A DNA stretch of 64,000 bases from Adineta ricciae. Lineage: Eukaryota > Rotifera > Eurotatoria > Adinetida > Adinetidae. How positions within the stretch are numbered: position 1 is the stretch's first letter; every line of letters starts with the position of its first letter. The stretch covers positions 11,456-75,455 of the forward strand of contig CAJNOJ010000072.1 of the NCBI GenBank assembly GCA_905250025.1, written 5' to 3'. Below are positions 11,608 to 25,400 of the stretch, piece after piece. Position numbers and translations under genes: made by a program. A model generated the notes under the pieces. It ran no database searches, was not told where the DNA came from, and saw nothing but the letters and a program-made list of their open reading frames with translations.

Positions 11608-11830
11608 AGCCTTGCAACTGTTATTTTTTTCGATATGAACTCTGTAAAGGATTATGCTTATCAACACGCTCAGTCGTTGTCGTTTTTTTACACAGACAAA
11701 AGAAAAGGAAGAATGCCATGACTAAGATATATGAAGAAAATAAAAAGGAATCGTTTACTCATGTACATTGGTTAAAAAACACTGAACGAAAAGAGAAGAA
11801 TTGAATTTGTTAGAAAAGTCGATAATTGAA

Positions 11831-14543
<2,713 letters not shown>

Positions 14544-14670
14544 TACATTGTCCGAATGGAAAAATGAAACATTGTTAACGAATTAAGTATCTATCTGAAA
14601 AGTCAAAATAAAAGACAAACAACATTGAGAATTAGAAAATGAATGAAAGACGGCGATTTGTTTTTAACGA

Positions 14671-17600
14671 TTATTCTTTAGTTTCATTATCCCAATCTTC
14701 ATATACAGGTGTCGTTTTGTCATACTCATCGATTAATTTGTTTTGTAGTACTAAATTTCGATCTTGTTTCGTGATAAAATGAACAATTGTTTCGAGTAAT
14801 TCCTGTTCATTTTCGAGAAAAACATTTTTCTCTATTGCCTTTCTCTCCAACAAATAATTGAATTTATCTTTCAATCCATAGATCAACTTATTCGTTTCAT
14901 TATCAATATTAATTTCAATCCAGTTATCCACTAGAAGACTATTGTTGCATTTTGTCGTCGAGTTTTCAGCCGATGTTTGAGTTTTACCAAAGAAGAGCAG
15001 CGCGTACGGAGAGATAAAACTGACATCGTGAATGTATATACCCGAAGTACGAATTTTTTCATAATAGACAACCAAAGTTGATTGAATCGACGATTGACGA
15101 ATATCAATATCCTAACAGAATCATTTAGGACACATATAAATATTTCGAAAAGACATTTTGAAAAGTAAGATTTACCCTTAATTTCGCATTGATTGATTTC
15201 GGATGTATCAAAACTCGTTTTTCAAATTTCGTTTCTAACAGACATGGCCGCTTCGATGATTTATCAGTTGACAAACGAATTCGGGCTATGTTTGGATACA
15301 GTCCAGCACACATTAGCGCACATATCAAATGCTGATTATGTTGATTTCGATTTGCATCACCTAGATAGAATGTTATCTCAGCTGTATTTGTCAAGTTGAA
15401 TAAGGTTTACCTGTATAGGAAGCGAAATAATCTTGTATAAGATGTCGTAGTTGATTACGAACTTTATCAATCATTTTCATGTGATTTGAATTGAGAAAAT
15501 TTTCAAAACAAAATTGATTTTTAGCACGATAGCTTCGTTGAGCTTTCCATTGCTCATAGACATTTACGATCATCAAATGATCGGACATGGTATTCTCGGC
15601 AAAACGACGACGTACTTCGTTTATCTCTCTTGTTTTATCAATTGGATTAACGAAGCTGCAAGATGAAAATAAAGTCAAGTTGAGATCAATTAGGAAGCTT
15701 TTGTCTTACGGATCTCGATAGCTTAACACCGATGCGATTGTTAAGATTGGGTTAAAACACGAAAATAAATAACCGAGTATCAACAATTTTCCTATTTGTG
15801 GTGACAAAGGTAAACTAGAAAAGAGCGAATTGAAGTTTTCGTGCAAAGCTATTTTCTCATACTGCGCAAGTATCCTTCCAATGGGTGTTAGTTCATTTGT
15901 TGGAGAGACTAATGCTCCGATATCGTACAGGAATTGTTCAGCATGTTCAATAGCTTCGGCCGATGGCGGATCAAGTGCATCTTGAAGGAATGTTTTGACA
16001 TCTTTTATATTCAATAGTTTCGCTTGAAGATAAATATTATCCAAACGCGAGGTGGTCATCTCTGCTAGAGGAAAATCAATGAATGACATGCGTTGATTGC
16101 AACGAGTAAACAAACGAAAGCATTCACCAGGTTGGGTTCGACCTGCTCGTCCTGAAAAGAAAAATCTGAACGCGAAATTCACCAGGTTATCAATTGAATT
16201 CAAACCTTTTCGTTGAAGGAGATTTGCACGTGATACATTCGTTGGTAAAAGACATTTGCCTTGAGTCTCCAGATCATAATCACTCGCTTTTGTTCGTCCC
16301 GTGTCAACAACATATATAACATCATCAATAGTAATCGAAGTTTCCGCAATCGATGTTGATAGAATTACTTTCCGAAGACTAGGATGAGGTGGTGAATCAA
16401 ATATTTCGTGTTGATTATGAATTGGTAGCAAGCTATGCAAAGGTAAGATGTGCAAATAAGATGCCAACAGTGCTCGTTGACGAAGTAACTGTGTACATTT
16501 GACAATATCATTCCAACCAGGAAGGAATACTAGGATTGTACCTGAAAAATTCAATGATTTTGTTTGATATGTTACGCTGATGTTTCTACCTTGTGAAGAT
16601 ATTCGACAGATGAGTTCAATGACACTAACGACTAAGTCACAGTTGATTTCTAGACTAAAATCCGTTCCGATAGCTTGTATTTTCTTCCAAACTTCAATTG
16701 GTTTCTTTTGTTGAACTAAATCCCATTCGAGTTCATTGATATATTCATTGAATTTCACTTGATCGATTTCTTTATTCGATCGACGATATGAATTCGCATT
16801 CTCAAATGGATATTTCAATTTTGTTATATAGTCTTCGAGAAAATATTCGTTTATAGGATAAATATTTCCAGGAATGTGTAAAATTGGACAATTATTAAAA
16901 TAAGCACTGAACTTCTCAGCTTGAATCGAGGCACTAAGATAAAAAATACATCTTTTGATGTTTTCCTTCGAAAGGAAGTACATACCTCATCAATATTACT
17001 TTAAGATCTTGTCGGATTTTTAAGAGACGCTTGATGAAAATAAGTAAAAAATCCATTTCGATATTTCTCTCGTGAATTTCATCCAAGATCACGTGAGAAA
17101 AATGTTCAAAATTGGTGTATTTTTCAATATATTTCAACAACATTCCTGTGGTACAAAATAGGATGGAACCATTTTTGCGTGGAAATTGGGCGGAAAGACG
17201 GATATGATAACCAACAGAATCACCGGGATGCATTTCGCCACGTTCTTGCGCTACACGCTCAGCCACTGACGTCGCTGAAAGTATTCGAAAGGAAATTCTC
17301 TACTAGATCAACCAACGTAAAATAACTATGAACAACTCACCGCTGATTCGACGTGGCTGAGAGCATAAAATTCGACATTGACTACCTTGACCTTTGAGAA
17401 TTTGATCATCAAGAATAAACTGTGCTGTTTGCGTTGTTTTTCCTAACGAGATCTAGTTTAGTGAAGGGAATTCACCGATTCAAAAGATTTCTACCTGAAC
17501 CAGTTTCTCCAACAAGAATGAAAATTTGATTTTGTTCAATAGTATCGAGAATAGTTTGTCGGTAGTTACTAATAGGCAAACACGTTCGTTTTGCATTCAA

Positions 17601-17987
17601 TTTTTCGTATAAAGCTGAGCGTTGTTTTCTCTGCAGATCTTGCAACAGATTTTGATCAATAACAAACTGTCGTGTAAGTGGCTCGAAATACTGAAATGAA
17701 CTATGGAGATTATCAAATTTCATCGTATGTTCAGCATCGTCAATATCGAGCAGCGGTTCTTTGGAATCGTTTTGATGGAATAATTGGCGAATTTTCGTGA
17801 CACGTTGAATTTCGTTCGGAGTTAATTCAACTGTTGCTACAGATCGAGAAGATGGTTGTGAAGCAGTTTTCGGCCGTTGGTATTGACGTTGAGCGTACCA
17901 TAAACCAATGGCTTTTCCACGAAGATGTGGTGGATGACGGTTAGAAGAATGAGATTCGATGTTGGCATCTGTGTCTGAATTTTCCAT
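14671..17987 (-). CDS. DHX36: DEAH-box helicase DHX36/RHAU, copy A
   Basis: G-quadruplex-resolving RNA/DNA helicase. Nine exons (17987-17495, 17442-17341, 17274-16986, 16933-16590, 16541-16206, 16151-15710, 15655-15411, 15381-15176, 15111-14671) give about 965 residues; human DHX36 has about 1008. The N-terminal [15 protein letters not shown] matches the RHAU-specific quadruplex-binding motif. Helicase motifs follow: GETGSGKTTQ (Walker A, across an intron), QPRRIS, DEIHERN (motif II), SAS (motif III), [21 protein letters not shown] and [13 protein letters not shown] (motif VI, across an intron). The ratchet/OB region ends in a C-terminus rich in acidic residues. Two introns are multiples of three without in-frame stops (16542-16589 and 16152-16205). 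It is divergent from the GST gene, 316 bp away. Confidence 0.95.
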
Positions 17988-18285
17988 TAGTGAAAAAATG
18001 TTGTAAGAAATGCAAAAATCGATGTGAAATACTATTGTATGAACGATGAAAATTTCACCATGAAAAATAATTATTTCATTAATTACTTGACTTCTCCGAA
18101 GTCTCTAGGATTCGTTCGGATGATTTTTTAGATAAATATGAATGGTGTAGATTATCAAGGAATAGAATTAATGGGACAGATGTCGTTGCGAGATTGTCTG
18201 TTTGAATTGTGTAATCTGCTCAACGTATACGAGTGAGTCATTCATTATCTATTCGAAATTTATTATTGAAATTTCGCCCGTCCTT

Positions 18286-18287
18286 AG
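18286..18287 (+). promoter_or_regulatory. Candidate acceptor/spliced-leader site before GST, copy A
   Basis: CCGTCCTTAG ends 16 bases before the GST start codon and is conserved in copy B at 51993-51994. It could be a trans-splice acceptor or a 5'-UTR intron acceptor. Weak evidence. Confidence 0.3.
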
Positions 18288-18303
18288 TTTCATCAATTGA
18301 ATA

Positions 18304-19233
18304 ATGTCTGAAGAGTTGATCCTTCATCATTATGACTCATCTCCATTCGGGGAGAAAATTCGTTTAGCTTTAGGTTTGAAAAATCTACGCTGGCGCTCAG
18401 TCATCAATAGTGTAGTTCCTCCACGGCCTTTTCTCACACCGTTAACGGGTGGTTACCGTCGTATACCAGTACTTCAAATTGGTGCTGATATCTATTGTGA
18501 TACACATCTTATTTTACGAACAATTGATCGTCTACGACCTGATGCACCATCACTTTTTGCCAATAAAACAACTGAACCATTGTGTTGGTGGTGGGATAAA
18601 GCAACATTCGCGCCTGCAGTTGCAATTTGGGCAAGTTTTGTAGGTGATAAATTGCCAAAAGAGTTCATTGATGATCGGAAAACATTTGCACCGGGCTTTG
18701 AATTAAATAAGGAAGCAAGCGGAGCAAATCTATCTCTACATGTTCAACATATTAATGCGCATTTAGTTTGGTTAATCGATATGTTAGCTGATGGCCGTCC
18801 ATTCCTTCTAGGAGAACCATCAGCACTTGATGTTACAGCATATCATACGCTTTGGCTTGTTAAACAAAATTGTGGTGAAGGAGCCGCAACACTTCTTCCA
18901 GATTTATATCAACCAGGAGTGTTACTTTCATGGTTTGAACGCGTTGCTGCATTTGGTCATGGAACTAGAGAAGCTTTAACACAAGAGCAAGCATTTGAGA
19001 TAGCTAAGCAAGCTACGCCTGTTGAACCGAATTACATTTCACAGAACATTGATAATGAATGGGAGATTGGTGACAAGTTACGCATTGTGCCTGATGATAC
19101 AGGTCGTGTACCAGTTGAAGGAACGTTAGTAGCAGCCGATCGTCATGAAATGGTTTTGAGGATCTCAGATGAGAAGACCGGCAATATTAATGTTCATTTT
19201 CCACGCGCTGGATTCGAGGTTACACGAGCCTAA
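18304..19233 (+). CDS. Intronless bacterial-type glutathione S-transferase family protein, copy A
   Basis: A 309-residue open frame with no intron, unlike its neighbours. The N-terminal thioredoxin-like GST domain reads LILHHYDSSPFGEKIRLALG, with PPRP, then GGYRRIPVLQIGADIYCDT, where IPVLQ is the cis-Pro glutathione site. A helical C-terminal domain follows (about residues 90-220, with FLLGEPSALDVTAYHTLW). A final segment of about 70 residues starting VEPNYISQN looks like a small beta domain that classical animal GSTs lack. This layout resembles bacterial and fungal GST-family proteins. With the absence of introns, it suggests horizontal transfer, which is common in bdelloids. An AATAAA lies about 100 bp after the stop, so it appears adapted to host expression. 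The substrate is unknown. Confidence 0.85.
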   Translation: MSEELILHHYDSSPFGEKIRLALGLKNLRWRSVINSVVPPRPFLTPLTGGYRRIPVLQIGADIYCDTHLILRTIDRLRPDAPSLFANKTTEPLCWWWDKATFAPAVAIWASFVGDKLPKEFIDDRKTFAPGFELNKEASGANLSLHVQHINAHLVWLIDMLADGRPFLLGEPSALDVTAYHTLWLVKQNCGEGAATLLPDLYQPGVLLSWFERVAAFGHGTREALTQEQAFEIAKQATPVEPNYISQNIDNEWEIGDKLRIVPDDTGRVPVEGTLVAADRHEMVLRISDEKTGNINVHFPRAGFEVTRA

Positions 19234-19336
19234 TGATCACACGAGATTATACACGATGTCTTTTAGTTTTGACTTTACGGTGAGCAACAGATAGGAGTAT
19301 AGTCGTCTATCGAACACGTATGACATGATGACATAT

Positions 19337-19342
19337 AATAAA
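19337..19342 (+). terminator. AATAAA polyadenylation signal of GST, copy A
   Basis: Canonical hexamer about 104 bp after the GST stop and before the convergent dynein stop. It is conserved in copy B at 53046-53051. Confidence 0.55.
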
Positions 19343-19420
19343 AGTTCTATTGATTGAATATATATTTTTCATGAGATTCACACATATCAATACAAAAAGA
19401 CAGACAATGAAAAAAGAGAT

Positions 19421-22400
19421 CTAATAAGGTTTAACAGTCATGCAAATTCCACGCCAGGCCCATCGTGATGCTTGGCCAACTACCGTTGTCTTTTTCCACA
19501 GTTCTAATTCACAAATGACTTCTGTATTACGTCGCTCCATACAGCGCTTCGGAAATATTGGACATGAGTATGTATCGGTTGTTGTCGGTCGATTCGGACC
19601 TGTCGTATCCGTTAGAGTTTGCGGTTGCGCAACAACTGGTGCCGCTTTTTCTGTTGGTACACACGTTAAATGTATGACGGGCATGAGTGAGCATCCTTCT
19701 CGATTTCTTGTCGGTGCATCAGAGATACCATGCTCGACGATATTTTTATCTCCACTGCATCCCCATAAGTAAAGACCGTAAATGAAGAGACCGTCTTTTG
19801 GTGCTTCACGGATATGTTCTCGATCGCGTGGTGTTAGTTCACATTGAAACATAAGAGAACTGTTGTTCGAATCATCAGAAATGTTCAGTGAGTGTGCAAT
19901 TTCTTGTTTATAGATACCAAACAACGCTGACGCATTGAAGAATGCCGATATATTGAATGCTGGATGTTTTTCGCGACCTACAGTAGAAAGTTCGTAGGAC
20001 CATGGAAGAAACGAGTCAATATATCTTACCTTTGGTTAACAACTTTTCAATATGCTCCGCCCGCATATTTACATCGGCGAAAAAGTTTGTTAAGCCCCAG
20101 ACTGGCGGTGGTGCACTTAACCCAATTGCATCGCACCAAACATCCGGTATGCGTTGATAATACAGAGCATGAGCAACATCAGCTAATTCTTGTGACCAAT
20201 GTACACCTAATTGACTTAGATCACAGGCAGTTTTGATCGATTGTACGTGAGTCCGAATAAGATTCACAAGATCTGTTATTAATTCTGCTTCACGTACTAT
20301 CCATATATTGAAAGGACTTGTTAGTGGTGATCCATTACGACGCGCACGATCTAAGATTTGATCCTAATGCACAAATACGTAAAAATCGAAGAAACTTCCT
20401 GTAGAAGGATGTTTTACTTTAGTTAAAACTTTCGGTAACTTCGTCGCTAATATAGACGCGCAATATTCTTCTAATCCCTGATTTTTCTTTGCCGAAAAAG
20501 AATACAATGCTGAAGAACTAAATGAGTTCCATAAACCACTTGACGAAGAAAATGATGTATTGATGGTCACATCTATTCGAAATTAGGTAGAAGAAAAATA
20601 TTTTCTCGAAGATAAACTCAAACCTTCGATTGGTGTATTTGGTCGTTGGAAAATGGATGCATTCAAAGACACATTCGGCGGCAATGCATCTAATATTCGA
20701 TTAAGCCGATTGAGAATGAAAGTATCATCGCCCGTGCTTGCTTCAAAACTTGAATGAAGATGACATGTTTCCGCAACGTCAAATTGATGCGTTGGAAGTG
20801 CTTCGAGTGCTTGCAGTAATTGGCTTAGTTTTGGCTGTTGTGTAAAAAATACGGATGGAATCTTGTATCTGATTTTGGAATATTCAAAGTCTTTTCGGAC
20901 AGATCCGGGTTGAATCCAGAAATCGACAATATTCGAAATGGCTCGTTGATCATATTCACTCAAAGCTTTAGCACCGTAGATCAATTCTGATAGAGTATAT
21001 CGCATCGAAGACCACGATAGTTGTCGAGTGTTGGTTTCATTCGACGCTGTGACATTTGCTGCTGACGAATCCAGTCGAGTCACTGATTGGTCGCTTAGAG
21101 CAAATTCTCTTGCAACAACTTGAAACGCTGAAGTTAATTCGACATTCGTAAATGTTGTTAGTGATGGAAGATCCCATCCAGCTTGACCGTATCGTGTACG
21201 AAGATTGAGTGTTGAATGGAGGTAACAAATGTTGTGCAATAGTGGAAGCCATTCCGATTTTAATGAATGGCGAAGCAGATCATTGTCAATGACAGAAAAT
21301 GCTCGCGTTATTGCTTCTTTCATTGATACTGGTGTGCGAATGTAAGTTATTAAACAGAGATTGTATAGTGAAGATGGAAACGAATAAGTACGCTGAATGC
21401 TAAGCCAGATGCGAGGCATTGATGTCGGACGTTTTAAGCGGAGTTCCCAAAGTGATGTTTCAACATGAGATAAGAACGAAGGGTTGTTGTGCAAACCATG
21501 AAGAAGGAGCCAAACATTCTAAAACAAAGATGCTTTTAATCCAAGAAACACAAAATGCTCGTGCACATACATTTGTTATAGCATTTTTGAGTGTTTTTTT
21601 CAAAATACGTTCTTCTCTTGCACCAGTTCCATAAACGTTGATGATTTGAATTGTTGGTACAATCGTTGTTGCGTCGGTCGGGATGGAATTCGTACAGAAA
21701 TTGAAATAATTAATTACTTCATCGGGCTCATCATCGTATAGTAACAAAACAGATCGTTGACTACTTTGACGTAACATAAGATCAACATCTTGTTGAAGTG
21801 TCGGTATAACTCTATATTCAAAGAAAAATGTTGCTGTCTTCGACATGTCAAATCACACTATTTACGGTATAGTTGGTGTACGAGACGATGTTTGTTGTGG
21901 ATGATGATGTTGTTGTTGATCTTGTGACACGGATTTCGGTTTGTTTGAACTAAACAAAAAACGGATAGCTTTAATAGAAAGTTTGACAATCAATTTTTTG
22001 GGCTTTACTCTTGTTGAAACACATTCGAAACGTAGACAGTTGATGCTTGAATCAATCGATCACTTCTGATCGCTCGTACAACGCAGAACTTTTGAATTGG
22101 TTCCAGCTGTTCAAGTGGAGGTGGAAATATACAATTTTCAGTATCACCTTCACAGAATGGACGCCATTTCACTTCTTGAACTTCTTTGACCATGCGATCA
22201 AATGGATCAGCAAACCAATCAAAAAACATCGCTAAGTACTAAAATGAAAACGAAGTTCATTATGGTCATTCATTTAACGAAAAATAACAAGTTACTTGAA
22301 GATTTTGAAATGCCTCATCGGTCATCCAATCGAACGGCTTTTTATAGGACAGAAAACGATGCTCATTCGATGCCCGAGCGGACCGCTTTTGTAGTAATGC

Positions 22401-25400
22401 AGCAGCCCATGCTGGTGAGACAATGAATTCTCGTTCACCCGATGGAAGATTCGAGTCAAATTGTTGGTTTTGACGACGATTGAACGATTCAATCTAAGCA
22501 ATTTCAATTCTTGACGTCAACTAAAACTCACAATAATTTTACATACCTCCATGGCAAAATATATCGAAAACACACGTCGATCGCGATCATTCAACATTCG
22601 ATAGATCGTTATATATGCACTCTTGGTTAAATCAGCCATGACATTATTCATCGAATGTCTAAAAGCAATCATTGGATTTTTGACAGTTTGAAAACGAAGA
22701 GATTTTCACGTACTTTTCAGATTGGAAGATGCAACTATCAAACAAATCGAGAAAATGTTCTAGTGGCATCACATATTCCGGAGTGAGTTGCTGTAAATAA
22801 TGTAGGGTGTTATAGCATGTGGCAGCACGTAAAGCTAATCTTCGATAGCTGTTTCGAGTTTTGAATAAACTCTCTTCTTGTAACGCCACTCGCTTCGATC
22901 TTCAGATGAAAAAGAATGCAATTTAGATCTTTTTGTTTTAAAAAATCAATCAATACCCTTCAATAGCTTCGTCATACGCTTTCTTCAAGTCGGACAAGCG
23001 TTTTGTTGGTTCGACACTTTGTAATAGATTGATCGTATCTGATGCCAGATAATTCGTAATATTCTGTCGTAATGGATCAATAATTTTCAACGTATCGACT
23101 TTTTCCTAAACAAAACTCTGCCGATGACGTAAGAATGAGGTTTAAAAGTGAGACGAACCTGTAACAGTGTATGCTGTTCAGCATCGATATGTGGTTTTTC
23201 TTTGACCATAAATCGACTCAAAAAGATTTCTTCCAGATCATTCAGCGTCAAGTGATAATTCAAGATCAATGTGTAAGCAGCCAATTCCTTCGGAATGAAT
23301 ACCGGTTGTGTTATTGTATGCAAATAAAGTCTATTATAAACATACAACATGAATACAAAGAGAATGAACATTCATTTGTTAACAAACCGGAATTTAGGGC
23401 TACATTCGATTTCTTGTTGGCCCAATTGTAATTTGAATGGTTTCTCGCTCGAGAAAAATCGTGCTTGATTTCGAATAACTGTTTCGAGTTTTTCATTGTT
23501 CATCAAAGTATTCGTGTCGCAATCAGTTATGAGCAAATGGTGGCCTTCCGAAAGAGCATTTTCTAATTGTGTACGTAGTTGCTAAACGAAAATAACTCAA
23601 CTTAACCAATGAAAACAAGAGGAGAATGTTATACATGATGTCGAACGATCAATAGTTTCTTGTTCTTTGAAAATAAGCGAATATAATCGATAGAGTACCA
23701 TGTGGCATCATATATAAGTGGCCAAGCATTGATACCTGCGTCTGCCATGATTACACAGCCATTTTCGGTAATAATATCAGTTGGAATGAGGCGGAGTAAT
23801 TGAAACTCTTTCAGTTCAATCGGATTGTATAGAAATTCTGCCAATGTCATCACTTGATTACTGCGACAAGTATTGTTCGTGGAATCTAACGATTGATTGA
23901 TCATGGAAAATGAGAGATCGAAGCTATTCTTCGAAACGCTATCCATTGGAACTGACTATTCAAAGAGAAAAGTGGAGACCTTTTTTCCTTTTAGGCAAAT
24001 CGTACGACTTACTTGAAAAATCAAATCCGATTCGCGAGGAATTTCATACTGTTCACAGAACTTCGTGAATTTCTCACTGAAAATACGTCTCAAATCAGCG
24101 TCTAATGAAGAACAATACGTCATATAGGCTGCAGCTAATATACAATTCGTTAAGGTTTGATCGTGTGTGGAATGTTCTGTAATCCATTTCGTCCATTGAT
24201 CTTCCAAATCAGATAAACTACAAGGAAAAAAGCTCAGTTAATTCCGTGATTCGAAAGTAAACTTTCGCTTCAGTAAAACCGTCACTCTTTTGATAGTAGT
24301 GAACATGGTCAACTGAAGGTGATGTTAGAGTCTATGAAATCTCGTTGGGTTTTTGAAAATATCAATTCTCTTTACCAGACGCTCTCATCGAGTGGCCGAG
24401 CGGATTGGTCTCGTCTGTAAACATGAAAATAACATATCATTTGAGCACATATATACAAAAGTCAATACGATATGAACAGAGGCAAACATGCAAAAGAAAG
24501 TATCGACGAAACAGAGAGGGAACAGGTCGTCTTACTGTTTAAATGGTCTAATATCAAATAGTTCTAATTCGTACAAACTGATATTCAAATATCAATCGAT
24601 GAGAATTCTTTTCGAATATTTCGGTATTTACCTCTGTGTAACATTTAATGCTGCTTGTAAACGTGATTGACAACTTTCGTATTCTTTTCTTAGTTTGTTT
24701 TTATTAACTGCTGCAGCGTCAAAACGTGTTTGCGCCTCTTCTAATTGACTAGTTAAACGTGATATATCATCCATTGTGTATTGCGATATGTCAACTAGAC
24801 GATTATCTTCTTCACTGACATCGGCGTTATGAAGTGTTTCTTCCATGAGTTTCAGTCGTTGAATCTATATGAGCATCAATTGATTTTGATATCAAGAAAG
24901 TAGTGACAACAAACTTCAGATTCTCGTTCGATTCGTTTTTCCTCGGCTTCAATCAGCTCTTGTTTGAGTTGTTCGACTTTCTCTTTCGTCAATCGTAACG
25001 GTTGACAGATTTTTGTATATTCCACTAAAGCGATAGCATAATGAACGAGTATTGCAGCTTCTTCCGAAGCATAACGAGCAGCTCCTAAAGTTATACGATT
25101 CTCTTGTGCTGCAGTTGCACGTGTAGGAGGCACATGAAAATCTATCAATAGAAAGAAAAACATGTAGCTTGCAAATCGAAGATTATTTTCATCTAGAATA
25201 CACACTTTTGGCGTTTTCTAATAGAGTACCTTCACCCGTAATTCCATCTGATATTCCATCCTTTCCTTTGGCAATGTACGATTCCACCGCTGGATAGAGA
25301 GAGCATCTATTTATGTTAAGTTTTATTCAAGAATTTATTTACCGTTTGAAATATCGAGATTGAGACCGTCTTGCCAATCTAAGCCATGCAATATATCCAC

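Noticed and set aside
18449-18643. 64-aa frame overlapping the GST gene
   Set aside because: Shadow frame of the GST coding sequence.
24391-24417. tRNA-like string (GTGGCCGAGCGGATT...) within the dynein gene
   Set aside because: It resembles a D-arm of tRNA-Ser/Leu, but no acceptor stem, anticodon arm or T-arm follows, and the minus strand reads as dynein coding sequence. Copy B has several mismatches.
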